In this document: positions 1-8,946 of the stretch, piece by piece
Layout: each line of letters begins with the position of its first letter
Position numbering within the stretch: position 1 is the first letter of the stretch
Assembly: GCA_963677085.2 (NCBI GenBank)
Contig: CAXXFH010000004.1
Location: 5,146,001 to 5,210,000, forward strand
Reading direction: 5' to 3'
DNA from: G963677085 sp963677085
GTDB lineage: Bacteria > Planctomycetota > Planctomycetia > Pirellulales > Thermoguttaceae
DNA: 64,000 nt
The notes under the pieces: generated by a model
Told to the model about the DNA's origin: nothing
Databases searched by the model: none
Seen by the model: only the letters and a program-made list of their open reading frames with translations
Made by a program: the position numbers and the translations under genes

Positions 1-96
1 ACGGCCGTGTGGCACGAAGCACTGCACTTGGGCCAAGTGACCGTTGCCCGGCGTGCTCTGGGCTTCGCCCCGTTGGTCGATGCGCCGCCGACGTAG
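1..96 (+). CDS. C-terminal end of a DinB-like protein (partial)
   Basis: The frame open at the left edge encodes 31 residues and stops with TAG at 94-96. The sequence HEALHLGQVTVARRALGF resembles the last helix of DinB/YfiT-like four-helix-bundle proteins, where the H-x-x-x-H-x-G-Q element supplies a metal-binding histidine and is followed by an arginine-rich segment and an LG-P-P-like end. Only this tail is visible, so the substrate is unknown. It lies 43 bases upstream of the OleC-like gene on the same strand. Confidence 0.5.
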   Translation, partial: TAVWHEALHLGQVTVARRALGFAPLVDAPPT

Positions 97-139
97 ATAT
101 TGGGAACCAGGAATATCCCCCTAATCTCAAATTCGCAGC

Positions 140-1828
140 ATGACCACATCTACCCCGACCAGCGATTTCCTGAATGTGGCCGCGCGGTTGCCTCGTATGG
201 CTGATGCCATGCCAGACGCCGTGGCGGTGGCCGAACCCCTGGGCTACGATGTCGACCGACAGCGGCAATATCGCCAAGTGACTTTTCGCGAGATAGACCA
301 GGATAGCGACCGCGTTGCCCGAGGGTTGCGTGAATTGGGCGTGGTCAAGGGAACCCGATTGGCGCTGCTCGTTCGCCCGGGAATCGACTTCGTCTCGTTG
401 GTCTTCGCCCTGTACAAGGCGGGGGCCGTGGTCATCCTTATCGACCCGGGCATGGGGCGTAGCAACCTGATTCGCTGTTTGCAGGACGCCGATCCTGAGG
501 GCTTCGTGGCGATTCCGATGGTCCACGCCGTGCGAACCGTGTTGCGACGACGTTTTCCGAAGTCGCGGTTTCACGTGACCGTGGGCCGGCGGTGGTTCTG
601 GAGTGGGGTAACTCTCGACGAGCTACGCGGCGGGCCGCATAGCGGTCCGGAAATGGCCGACACGACGGCCGACGATCCGGCGGCCATCATTTTCACCACC
701 GGCAGTACGGGCCCGCCGAAGGGAGTGCGATTCAGCCACGGCAATTTCGACGCCCAGGTCGAACAGATTCGCGATTTCTATGGCATCCAGCCCGGTGAGA
801 TCGACCTGCCCGGCTTTCCGATGTTCGGACTGTTCAACTGTGCGATGGGCGTGACCACTGTCATCCCCGACATGGACCCCTCGCGCCCGGCGGCGGTCGA
901 TCCGGCCAAGATTGTCGAGGCGGCCTACGATTGGCACGTAACCCAATCATTTGGCTCACCGGCGATCTGGAACAAGGTGAGCCGTTACTGTGTAGAGAAA
1001 GACGTGCAACTGCTCACGTTACGGCGGGTGTTGTCGGCCGGGGCGCCGGTTCCGCCCGACGTTTTGGCACGAATGAAACGGAGCATTCATCCCGAGGGTG
1101 AAATGCACACCCCTTATGGTGCTACGGAGGCCTTGCCCGTGGCGTCGATCGCGGCTAGCGAAGTGCTCGAAGAAACGGCGGCAGCCACACGCGCGGGAGC
1201 CGGTGTGTGCGTGGGACGGAAATATCCTCAGATTCATTGGAAGGTCATTCGCATTGTTGACGGGCCGATCGGTTCGATCGACGAGGCCGAAGAACTCCCG
1301 CCGGGCGAGATCGGCGAACTGATTGTTCGCGGGCCACAAGTTACTCGGGAATATGTTACACGCGTCGAGACGAACCGCTTGGCTAAGATTGCCGACGGGC
1401 AGTCCGTTTGGCACCGGATGGGCGATTGTGGATATTTCGACCAGCAGCAGCGATTTTGGTTCTGCGGCCGTGTGGCTCATCGAGTGCTCGCGGCTGCTGG
1501 GCCGATGTATCCTGTGAGGTGCGAGGCCATCGTTAATCAACACGACGACATCTATCGCAGCGCCCTGGTGGGTGTGGGTACACCCTCCAAGCAGCGACCG
1601 GTGTTGGTGCTGGAGCCGATGGCCGGGCGGATGCCGCGTGGCGAAGCAGCGCGGCAGCGGCTGATCGACGAGGTTAGGGCTTTGGCCCAGCGTAACCCGT
1701 TGACCGAGGCGATCGACGACTTTTTGCTTCATCCTTCGCTTCCCGTTGACATTCGTCACAACGCGAAGATTTTTCGGGAGAAATTGGCCGTTTGGGCTGC
1801 AGAACAATTGGGGGGGCACCGGCCGTAG
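140..1828 (+). CDS. oleC: AMP-dependent acyl ligase, OleC-like (long-chain beta-lactone / olefin pathway)
   Basis: A 562-residue ANL-superfamily adenylating enzyme. The ATP-binding P-loop is IIFTTGSTGPPKGV (about residues 183-196), followed by the A5-like YGATEALP and, near residue 430, the hinge-region MGDCGYFD. The family activates an acyl chain as acyl-AMP. OleC members act on 2-alkyl-3-hydroxy acids and give beta-lactones. The OleC assignment rests on overall similarity and on an OleD-like gene 3.6 kb downstream on the same strand. An ordinary fatty-acid CoA ligase cannot be excluded. No OleA (thiolase) or OleB (hydrolase) is in the window. The ATG at 140 is the first start of the frame and has no strong Shine-Dalgarno sequence. 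Confidence 0.75.
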   Translation: MTTSTPTSDFLNVAARLPRMADAMPDAVAVAEPLGYDVDRQRQYRQVTFREIDQDSDRVARGLRELGVVKGTRLALLVRPGIDFVSLVFALYKAGAVVILIDPGMGRSNLIRCLQDADPEGFVAIPMVHAVRTVLRRRFPKSRFHVTVGRRWFWSGVTLDELRGGPHSGPEMADTTADDPAAIIFTTGSTGPPKGVRFSHGNFDAQVEQIRDFYGIQPGEIDLPGFPMFGLFNCAMGVTTVIPDMDPSRPAAVDPAKIVEAAYDWHVTQSFGSPAIWNKVSRYCVEKDVQLLTLRRVLSAGAPVPPDVLARMKRSIHPEGEMHTPYGATEALPVASIAASEVLEETAAATRAGAGVCVGRKYPQIHWKVIRIVDGPIGSIDEAEELPPGEIGELIVRGPQVTREYVTRVETNRLAKIADGQSVWHRMGDCGYFDQQQRFWFCGRVAHRVLAAAGPMYPVRCEAIVNQHDDIYRSALVGVGTPSKQRPVLVLEPMAGRMPRGEAARQRLIDEVRALAQRNPLTEAIDDFLLHPSLPVDIRHNAKIFREKLAVWAAEQLGGHRP

Positions 1829-1930
1829 CGGCGTGGCGGTCGCTGGCCGATTCGCTAATTCGGCGCTAGCATTGGCGGTTGTGCCGCAGTAAACTGACGG
1901 GGGGGGGGAGTGCAAAGGTGGCAGCCCCGG

Positions 1931-1940
1931 TGCATGCATT
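1931..1940 (+). promoter_or_regulatory. TGCATGCATT motif, copy 1
   Basis: TGCATGCATT lies 19 bases before the GYF-protein start. Its core TGCATGCA is a palindrome. The same ten bases recur at 19049, 28304 and 45580, always intergenic. Function unknown; a regulator site or a modification motif are possibilities. Confidence 0.4.
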
Positions 1941-1958
1941 ACTGAACGAGGCTTAGTG

Positions 1959-3470
1959 ATGTCGGCAGAGTGGTTCTGTGAGATGGCCGGCGAAGAACTG
2001 GGGCCGCTGACGGCGCATCAGTTGAAGTCGCTGGTAGCCGGTGGACGGCTGAAGCCTGAAGATCGTATCCGCAAGGGTACCCAGGGGAAATGGGTACCTG
2101 CTTCGCGGGTGAAAGGTCTTTTCCAGACGAATGCAGATCGGCCGAGCCAAGGCCAGGGCGATGGATCGTCGAAGGCGCCCGTCGTTCAAGGAGTTCCGCA
2201 CGAGGCCGTGCAGCCTCCGGCGGCGCAACCGGTTGTCCCGCCGCCCGTGCCGCAGGCTCCGACGCCGGGAAGCGTTGTTCCCCAGGCCCAGGCAGCGCCC
2301 GTTCCACCCCAGGTTCCCTCGACGATACCTCCGGTCGATGTGGAGCCGGTAACGCCTGTCGCGGCGAATGCGGCCGTGCCTGGCGAACCGTTTGTTGTTG
2401 CGGCCAATCCGTCGATGGCGGGTGGACATCCCACATCGCACGTGCCGGCGGCTCCTCTCGATCCTGAGCGACGTAAGAAGCAAAACCAGAAGAAGGTCAT
2501 TGCTTTGGTCGCCGTGTTTTTCACGTTAATTCTCGTGGCGTTGGTCCTGGTACTGGCCAACCCGTTCGGTGGAACGGGAGACAGTCAGACCGCGGCTCGT
2601 CCATCAGGCGATAACGCTTCCGCCGTGGCTGAGGATTTAGAAGGTTTTGATGTTAGCAACGCGTCGGAAGACGCGGCCGCGGCAAGCGATGCCGCACCGG
2701 CAGAACTGGTGGAAGAGCAGGGGACTGTCGAGTGGATCGACGCTTCGAAATCCGAAATCCATCGTCCGGCCGCCAAGGCGAAGGTGAGAATCGTTTCGGT
2801 CCAGTTGGGTAAACCGGAGTATCTGAAACGCTACAGGAATCCGCCGCCATTGCCCGACAGCCTGCTGGTTACGGTGGAAATTCGGAATCTCGACGAAACG
2901 AAGTTGTTGGATTATCGAAGTTTTTCCCAAACGCGGGGGCTGAGTCTGGTAGATTCGATTGGCAACGGGTATGCGTTGGAGGATCTCAATCCGCGGGCCC
3001 CGATCAAGGGCCAGGTTGCAAAAGAGTCGGTCTATCCCGATCGGCCCGTGCGGGATTTGCTCGTTTTCCAACGGCCGTTACCCAAAGCGCTTTACGCGTA
3101 TATGATGTTGGAACTACCGGCTGCCGCGTTGGGAACTCCCGGCGAGCCCTTGCGTTTCAAGATTCCACGGACGATGATTACCCAAGTCGATGAGTCCGAG
3201 GATGGTGCGGATGACGCACTGGTTCGTGAAGATTCGTCGCGGGCGGCCGAAGTCTCGGGCGTGGAAGAGGTTGTCGGGTCTGGAGCGGTACCGGCGCCGG
3301 CTGCTGCTCCCGTTAAATCGCCTAAACAGCCGGAAGCAGAATCAGACGACGACCGTTTTGATGCACCGCGCCCTGTACCGGGCTTGGACGAGGAAGAAGA
3401 TCAGAAGCAGGCTGCGGGCGATGACAAAACCTTACCGGGGCTGCATACTGTAAGGCGTATTGCCGGGTGA
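1959..3470 (+). CDS. GYF-domain (DUF4339) single-pass membrane protein
   Basis: About 503 residues from the ATG at 1959; a GTG directly upstream at 1956 is also in frame. Residues 4-55 form a GYF_2/DUF4339 domain (EWF...GP..A.QLK.L...G.....D.I.....GKWVPAS). A Pro/Ala-rich linker to about 165 and a transmembrane helix at about 180-200 follow. The rest is a hydrophilic domain with a beta-sandwich-like start (AKVRIVSVQLG) and a late LLVFQRPLP..LYAYMMLELPAAAL segment. That domain recurs in the next gene. The tail is acidic. The stop overlaps an in-frame GTG of the next gene, which suggests co-transcription. GYF_2 proteins are common in planctomycetes; the role is unknown. Confidence 0.75.
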   Translation: MSAEWFCEMAGEELGPLTAHQLKSLVAGGRLKPEDRIRKGTQGKWVPASRVKGLFQTNADRPSQGQGDGSSKAPVVQGVPHEAVQPPAAQPVVPPPVPQAPTPGSVVPQAQAAPVPPQVPSTIPPVDVEPVTPVAANAAVPGEPFVVAANPSMAGGHPTSHVPAAPLDPERRKKQNQKKVIALVAVFFTLILVALVLVLANPFGGTGDSQTAARPSGDNASAVAEDLEGFDVSNASEDAAAASDAAPAELVEEQGTVEWIDASKSEIHRPAAKAKVRIVSVQLGKPEYLKRYRNPPPLPDSLLVTVEIRNLDETKLLDYRSFSQTRGLSLVDSIGNGYALEDLNPRAPIKGQVAKESVYPDRPVRDLLVFQRPLPKALYAYMMLELPAAALGTPGEPLRFKIPRTMITQVDESEDGADDALVREDSSRAAEVSGVEEVVGSGAVPAPAAAPVKSPKQPEAESDDDRFDAPRPVPGLDEEEDQKQAAGDDKTLPGLHTVRRIAG

Positions 3471-3514
3471 CCTTCCGAGGGCAGAGGTTTCTGGAATTTT
3501 TCAAGAAGGTTAAC

Positions 3515-5281
3515 GTGTCGGCTGATTTCGAACCTTACTCCCGTTGGCTGGGCATCCCACCCCATCAGTCACTGCGGCACCACTATGTGCTGCTCGGTTT
3601 GCCGCCGTTTGAGAGCAATCCGGCAACCATTCAACAGGCGGCCCACCAGCGGATGACCTACTTGCATGGTCCGGCCATGCAGGAGAATGCGGCCTGGGCG
3701 CAGCATCTGCTGAAGGAACTCGCAGCGGCCCAGTCTTGTTTGCTCAACCCGACGCAGAAGGTCGCGTACGACCAGTGGCTTGCTCAGACACTTGGGCTCG
3801 CAACGCCCTCTCAGAGTCAACCGGTGAGTGGCCAACCCGTAAGTGGACAACCGGTTTCGCCGGGTGCGATTCCGCCTGGCGCGATTCCAGCAATTCCATC
3901 GCACGGTAGTTCAGCCATTGCGGGGTATAGCGGCGCGGGACACAGCGGTGCGGCGCAAAATACCGCGGGACATAGCAATGCGGGGCATGGTGGTCCGGCC
4001 ATTCGCGTGGCGGCCGAGCATAGTTCCCCGAGCCGTCGGGCGACACCCAGCCGAGGAGCTAACGGCTCGCGCCGCCGACAGAACAACACGATGATCGTAG
4101 TCGGCTCGCTGATCGCCCTCGTGGTCGTTGCAGCGGTTGCCGCGGTCTGGGGTCTTGCGGGCGACGAAACGGCCCAAGGCAAAGCAAGCAGTGCCTCGGC
4201 GGTCGCGCATCGCCGCCAAGTGGCCGAAGATCCTTCTCCCAGAAATCCTTCCCGAGCGGCCCAAGGCAGGTCGGCTGCCGAGAAGGAACCTGAAGGTCTT
4301 TCTTCCCGAAAACCTGCGACAAACAACCATTCGGCCGACGAAGCGGCTCAACGAACTTCCTCGGAGCAACCGGCGAAAAATCCTTTGGTGCCCGAGGGTC
4401 GCCCTTCGACCGACGAACCCGAAACGCCCGAGAAAGCGAAGCCGGTGGCCCCCATAACCGTCGGTCGCTGGGCCGACGCGCGGGTAACCGTCCGCTCAGT
4501 TCGGATTGGCGAAGTGAAGGGGGCGGGCATCGTCGGACAAAAGACCATGGAAGTGGTCGAGCAGATGGTCGACGCGCTGGTGGTTAACCTCACGATCGAG
4601 AACACCAGCACGAGTCAGCCTCTTCAGTACGTTAGCGTTCTTGACACGAAATCGTTCGACTCACCCCTGCAACTGCGCGACGATCGCGACAAATACTACC
4701 GCTCGCTGGCAACCGGTGAAACGGCCGACCCGATGGCCAACTTACCTCCGGCCAAGGTGATTGCACTTAACGAGCGCAACTTCAGCGGCAAGGTTTTCAA
4801 GGCAAAGCTGCCCGTGGTGGTGCAGTTTTATGCGAAATGGAGCGAATCGTGCCAGCAACTGAAGCCTACGATCGACTACCTCTCGCAAGCCTACGCCAAA
4901 CGGGTGTTGGTGTGCCGTTTCGATGTTGGCGGTCAGGGAGACCCTCCCAAGTATCAACTCACGCCGACTCTGGAGAAGTTGAAGGTGAAGAGTGTGCCGG
5001 CCGTGATGGTTTTTCAAAACGGCAAGGAGGTGGCCCACCTCAAGGGCGTGGTGCCCTTGGGCGTATTGGAGGAAGGTCTCGACCAATTGGTGCCGAAGAA
5101 ACAAGTGGTCGCCGGCAAGACGATTCCTCCGTCGCAGTCGATTCAGGAAGTGCTGGCTTTTGAACTGCCAAGTACGAAGGCCAACACATTGTTCCTCGAC
5201 TTGCCCGCGGCGTCCGTCGCTGGGCAAGGGACCCTCGAATTCGTGTTGCCCATGGAAATGGTGCAAGGTCGCCAGCAGTAA
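3515..5281 (+). CDS. J-like N-terminal domain membrane protein with an inserted thioredoxin-like domain
   Basis: 588 residues from the GTG at 3515, which has GAAGG five bases upstream. A GTG at 3467 overlaps the previous stop. I prefer 3515 because YSRWLGIPP..LRHHYVLLGL lies close to the N terminus in planctomycete relatives. The N-terminal helices look like a J domain without HPD. A Pro/Gly/Ser/His-rich linker with short repeats follows (SGQPV, GHSGA), then one transmembrane helix at about 193-212. The outer part begins VTVRSVRIGEVKG and ends SIQEVLAFELP...LFLDLPAASV, matching the two halves of the neighbouring protein's domain. Between them, at about 412-527, is a thioredoxin fold with WSESC where WCGPC is expected, so the first catalytic cysteine is missing. 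Confidence 0.72.
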   Translation: MSADFEPYSRWLGIPPHQSLRHHYVLLGLPPFESNPATIQQAAHQRMTYLHGPAMQENAAWAQHLLKELAAAQSCLLNPTQKVAYDQWLAQTLGLATPSQSQPVSGQPVSGQPVSPGAIPPGAIPAIPSHGSSAIAGYSGAGHSGAAQNTAGHSNAGHGGPAIRVAAEHSSPSRRATPSRGANGSRRRQNNTMIVVGSLIALVVVAAVAAVWGLAGDETAQGKASSASAVAHRRQVAEDPSPRNPSRAAQGRSAAEKEPEGLSSRKPATNNHSADEAAQRTSSEQPAKNPLVPEGRPSTDEPETPEKAKPVAPITVGRWADARVTVRSVRIGEVKGAGIVGQKTMEVVEQMVDALVVNLTIENTSTSQPLQYVSVLDTKSFDSPLQLRDDRDKYYRSLATGETADPMANLPPAKVIALNERNFSGKVFKAKLPVVVQFYAKWSESCQQLKPTIDYLSQAYAKRVLVCRFDVGGQGDPPKYQLTPTLEKLKVKSVPAVMVFQNGKEVAHLKGVVPLGVLEEGLDQLVPKKQVVAGKTIPPSQSIQEVLAFELPSTKANTLFLDLPAASVAGQGTLEFVLPMEMVQGRQQ

Positions 5282-5396
5282 ATTTCTGGCCTACTGCGAT
5301 TCTCAGCCTACCCCAAGTATTTATCCCGCCGTGAACACACGGCGGGGAAAGCCTCTCGCACCAAGCACGTTGCCCCAAACACCAAGGACGGACACA

Positions 5397-6383
5397 ATGC
5401 AGGCACTGGTCACCGGGGGTGGCGGATTCCTTGGGCGATATATCGTCGAGCAGTTGATCGCCCGGGGTGATCGCGCCCGGGCGTTTTGTCGGGGCCACTA
5501 TCCAGAACTGGATCGCTTGGGCGTGGAGACGATCCGCGCCGATCTGTGCGACCGTCAAGCAGTGGTTGATGCGTGCCGTGGCGTGGACGTCGTGTTCCAC
5601 ACGGCCGCACTGGCGGGAATCTCGGTCGATTGGGCCCCGTACTACGCCGTCAACACGCTGGGCACGCAACATGTCATCGAAGGATGCCGGCAACACGGCG
5701 TGGGCCGATTGGTGTTCACCAGCAGCCCGAGTGTAACGTTCGACGGCACGGACCAGTGTGGCGTCGACGAGTCGGCCGCGTATCCCACGCGATGGCTGGC
5801 CCATTATCCGCACACCAAGGCCCTGGCCGAGCAACTGGTGCTCGAGGCCAACGGCACCGATGGCCTGCTGACCTGTGCGCTTCGCCCTCATTTGATCTGG
5901 GGGCCGCGAGACCGGCACCTGATTCCGCGACTTCTCGACCGCGCCCGCAGTGGCCGGCTTCGTCGGGTGGGCGACGGCGACAACCTGGTCGACATGATCT
6001 ACGTGGAAAATGCGGCCGAGGCCCATCTGCAAGCGGCCGACGCCCTAACGGCCGACTCGCCGGTTGCCGGTCGAGCATATTTCCTCAGCCAGGGTGAACC
6101 GGTGAACTGCTGGCAGTGGATCGACGAAATACTCGCCCTGGCCGATCTGCCGCCGGTCTGCAAGTCGATCTCGTTGAAAGCGGCATGGCGTGTCGGCGCG
6201 GTTTTCGAGGGCGTCTACAAGCTATTGCGGCTGAAGGGCGAACCGCCGATGTCTCGCTTCCTGGCGGCCCAATTGGCCACCTCCCACTACTTCGACATCC
6301 GCCGCGCCCGGGCCGACTTCGGCTACGCAGCCCGCGTGTCGACCGCCGAAGGGATGCGGCGGCTCGCACTCGAGCTTAAGTAG
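5397..6383 (+). CDS. oleD: NAD(P)-dependent 3-beta-hydroxysteroid dehydrogenase/epimerase-like reductase, OleD-like
   Basis: 328 residues from the ATG at 5397; the open frame continues upstream to 5160 but reads into the end of the previous gene. An extended short-chain dehydrogenase: the Rossmann motif GGGGFLG is at residues 7-13, FTSSPSV supplies the catalytic serine region, and YPHTK is the catalytic Y-x-x-x-K. The C-terminal half (YVENAAEAHLQAAD) matches the 3-beta-HSD/GDP-sugar-epimerase family. OleD reduces 2-alkyl-3-ketoacyl-CoA to the 3-hydroxy acid, the substrate of OleC. Pairing with the ligase at 140 supports OleD, but a generic epimerase cannot be excluded. Confidence 0.72.
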   Translation: MQALVTGGGGFLGRYIVEQLIARGDRARAFCRGHYPELDRLGVETIRADLCDRQAVVDACRGVDVVFHTAALAGISVDWAPYYAVNTLGTQHVIEGCRQHGVGRLVFTSSPSVTFDGTDQCGVDESAAYPTRWLAHYPHTKALAEQLVLEANGTDGLLTCALRPHLIWGPRDRHLIPRLLDRARSGRLRRVGDGDNLVDMIYVENAAEAHLQAADALTADSPVAGRAYFLSQGEPVNCWQWIDEILALADLPPVCKSISLKAAWRVGAVFEGVYKLLRLKGEPPMSRFLAAQLATSHYFDIRRARADFGYAARVSTAEGMRRLALELK

Positions 6384-6432
6384 CTACGATCATCCTTCTC
6401 TTCTTTTGCCCTTTCGTGTTTTCGCGATCAAA

Positions 6433-6496
6433 AATTGAAAAACCGGGAGGGGACCTTTCGGCCACTTGGCTGAAGTGTTCCCGATTTTTCACAGCC
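6433..6496. repeat. Dispersed inverted repeat, GAAAAA-CGGGA family, copy 1
   Basis: The 331-base gap 6384-6714 holds no gene I can support. It contains TTGAAAAACCGGGAGGGGAC opposed by GTGTTCCCGATTTTTCAC. A related element lies at 51344-51434, where the outer flank (..TTTTTCACAGCCTC) is also shared. Function unknown. Confidence 0.45.
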
Positions 6497-6714
6497 TCGA
6501 ATCGCGAGGTGAGGGGCAGGCCCCCCTCTCCTTGTTTCTTTGGCCTTCCCATGGCAGAATTAGCCGGTTTTGAAGTCTTGCGACGCAGTTGCCCCCGTTT
6601 TCCGCGGGTTGCCAACGGTCGCGAGCGAGTTAAATGCCCTACCATTTTTCAGCCTTCGCCACGGTGACCGCTTGAGGCGACCGCCGGCGGAGGCAATTCG
6701 GAAAGATTTTGTCT

Positions 6715-8622
6715 ATGCGAACCGTGGATATTTCAGAACGTTGGTTGGACCTTGGCTTGCCGGATCAAATCATCGACGTGCTCCGACACTGCAAGTCACT
6801 CTGTTTTCCACGGAGCCGCGAAGACGTTTTTTCGCTGGCCATAGGTGGGCAGGATAGAGGCGTGTTCGAGGTGGCGTACGACGTTCCAGGACGGGGGCGG
6901 GTTGTCGAAGCGATGGTCACCAAGTGCACCAATGGTATCGCCGTCAACTACCCCGAGGCGTACATGCGACGCCGCGATCCCAATAGCGCCGTGATCGGCG
7001 ACGCAAAGCCCACCGACAAACAGTCCTATCAGGATCGGTTCAGCCAGCCGTTCGAGCCGCTGAGGGACGAGACTTTCGAGTGGCTGAAAAGCCAAGACCT
7101 GGCCGTCTTCGGGTTCATCCTCGGCGGCTTCGATCGACGAACCGGGCGCGGGGCGCTGTTGATCGCGCCGAAGAACGCAGGTTTTTTCATCGGCGGCCTG
7201 GCCGACCTCCAGGAGATGTTGCTGCCGGATGAGGTGCCGGAGAACTTCCAGGTGCAGGCGGTGGTCTATGTGGCACCGCCATTTAGGCACACGCATTTCG
7301 CCGGCAAGCAGGTCGTCGTACATAACCGAACCGACGAGGTTCACGAGGTGTTTTCGTACAACCTTTACCCGGGGCCCAGTGCGAAGAAAGGAATCTACGG
7401 CGTGTTGCTTGCCATCGGCGAGGACGAAGAGTGGCTCACGCTCCACGCCTCGACCGTCCAGGTCGTCACGCCCTACGACAATATCACGACCATCATGCAT
7501 GAAGGCGCCAGCGGCTCGGGTAAGAGCGAAATGCTCGAGTACGTGCACCGGCAAGAGGACGGCCGCCTTTTGCTAGGCAAAAACATCATCTCGGGCGAGG
7601 AAAGGCGACTGGTGCTTAACCAGGCTTGTGGGTTGTGTCCTGTTACCGACGACATGGCGATGTGCCATCCCGAGGTGCAGAACAGCGGCGGTTACCTGCG
7701 AGCGTACGACGCCGAACAGGCTTGGTTCATCCGTGTCGATCATATCCGCCACTATGGTACCGATCCCCACCTGGAAGAGCTCACCGTGCACTCTTCGGAG
7801 CCGCTGATCTTCCTGAATCTGCGGGGAGTACCCGACGCCACGTGCCTGATCTGGGAACACACGGAGGATGCCCCCGGCGTACCCTGCCCGAATCCGCGGG
7901 TGATTTTTCCCCGCCGCCTTGTGCCGGGCGTACTGAACGAGACCGTCGAGGTGATGATCCGCAACTTCGGCGTCCGCACTCCGCCCTGCACGGCCGAGAA
8001 TCCTACGTATGGTATCGTCGGTTATCTGCACCTTTTGCCTCCGGCCTTGGCTTGGCTGTGGCGATTGGTGTCGCCGCGTGGCTACGCCAATCCCAGCATC
8101 ACCGAGGTCGAAGGTCTGACCAGCGAAGGTGTGGGCTCGTATTGGCCGTTTGCCACCGGGCGATTCGTCGATCATGCCAACCTGTTGCTTCGCCAGATCC
8201 AGCAAACGCCGAAGGTGCGCTACTGTTTGACGCCCAACCAACATGTCGGCGCCTGGTCGGTGGGCTTCATGGCCGAATGGATCGCTCGCGAGTACCTGGG
8301 CCGTCGGGGAACGGCCAAGTTTCCGGTGAGCAAGCTTCGCCCAGCTCGTTGCCCCTTGTTGGGCTACACGCTGGACACGATGCAGGTCGAAGGGACCATC
8401 CTGCCACCGTTCTTACTTCGCGTTGATGAACAGCCAGAAGTGGGCGCGGAGGGTTACGATAAGGGAGCCGCCACGTTGAGCGAGTTCTTCCAATGCGAAC
8501 TCCGCAACTTCCTCCAACCGGCCCTCGACGATTTGGGTCGCCAGATCATCGAGTGTTGCATCGACGGCGGCAGTGTCGAAGACTACGAAGCGATGCTACC
8601 GAGTGTTGATTTGACGCCGTAG
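6715..8622 (+). CDS. DUF4914 family protein with PEPCK-like P-loop
   Basis: About 635 residues. The ATG at 6715 has GGAAAG upstream; a TTG at 6709 is also in frame. The length and the sequence around HEGASGSGKSEML (P-loop at about 264-271) match DUF4914, a family of unknown function. The glycine-rich GxxGxGKS loop following a beta strand, and the later HVGAWSVGFMAEW region, recall phosphoenolpyruvate carboxykinases and HPr kinases, so ATP or GTP binding is likely. The chain is soluble, with no signal peptide or membrane helix. It stands alone, with repeat-filled spacers on both sides, so context gives no pathway. Confidence 0.75.
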   Translation: MRTVDISERWLDLGLPDQIIDVLRHCKSLCFPRSREDVFSLAIGGQDRGVFEVAYDVPGRGRVVEAMVTKCTNGIAVNYPEAYMRRRDPNSAVIGDAKPTDKQSYQDRFSQPFEPLRDETFEWLKSQDLAVFGFILGGFDRRTGRGALLIAPKNAGFFIGGLADLQEMLLPDEVPENFQVQAVVYVAPPFRHTHFAGKQVVVHNRTDEVHEVFSYNLYPGPSAKKGIYGVLLAIGEDEEWLTLHASTVQVVTPYDNITTIMHEGASGSGKSEMLEYVHRQEDGRLLLGKNIISGEERRLVLNQACGLCPVTDDMAMCHPEVQNSGGYLRAYDAEQAWFIRVDHIRHYGTDPHLEELTVHSSEPLIFLNLRGVPDATCLIWEHTEDAPGVPCPNPRVIFPRRLVPGVLNETVEVMIRNFGVRTPPCTAENPTYGIVGYLHLLPPALAWLWRLVSPRGYANPSITEVEGLTSEGVGSYWPFATGRFVDHANLLLRQIQQTPKVRYCLTPNQHVGAWSVGFMAEWIAREYLGRRGTAKFPVSKLRPARCPLLGYTLDTMQVEGTILPPFLLRVDEQPEVGAEGYDKGAATLSEFFQCELRNFLQPALDDLGRQIIECCIDGGSVEDYEAMLPSVDLTP

Positions 8623-8627
8623 CAACG

Positions 8628-8670
8628 CCCTTCTCCCGTCTCCCCGCCGGGGAAAGGGGCCGGGGGTGGG
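8628..8670. repeat. REP-like palindrome, CTCCC...GGGAG family
   Basis: CTTCTCCCGTCTCCCC is opposed by GGGGAAAGGGGCCGGGGGTG just after the DUF4914 stop. Relatives lie at 12276-12310, 20822-20880, 20928-20970 and 38298-38338. It could serve as a transcript-end hairpin. Confidence 0.5.
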
Positions 8671-8741
8671 CAGCGATGCACGGGTAAACCGACCCGGGAG
8701 CCATGCACGCACCAGCATGGACATGCTCCGTTGAGAAAGCC

Positions 8742-8887
8742 TCAATGACCAAACCACAATGACCAAGGAAATCCGAATTCCCAGGCCTCAATCACCAATC
8801 TACGACCACGGGATGCCCCTGACGTTTGAGCATTCGAACCTGATACTTCCTTGGTCATTCGAGTTTGGACCTTGGTTATTCGCCACG
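8742..8887. repeat. Long imperfect inverted repeat built of AATGACCAA units
   Basis: The left arm carries CAATGACCAA twice, then GGAAAT. The right arm carries the complement (TTCCTTGGTCATTCGAG...CTTGGTTATTCG). A second element of the same design is at 57038-57185. With the palindrome before it, this fills the 324-base gap 8623-8946; no gene is seen there. Confidence 0.5.
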
Positions 8888-8946
8888 TAATCGGCACTCC
8901 CACGCGAGTCGGGCCTGGCGCCCGGCCCTTGAAACCCGACTTTCAT

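Noticed and set aside
6715..8622. Annotation as phosphoenolpyruvate carboxykinase
   Set aside because: Only the P-loop neighbourhood is similar; the rest fits DUF4914 and the PEPCK metal and substrate motifs are not seen.
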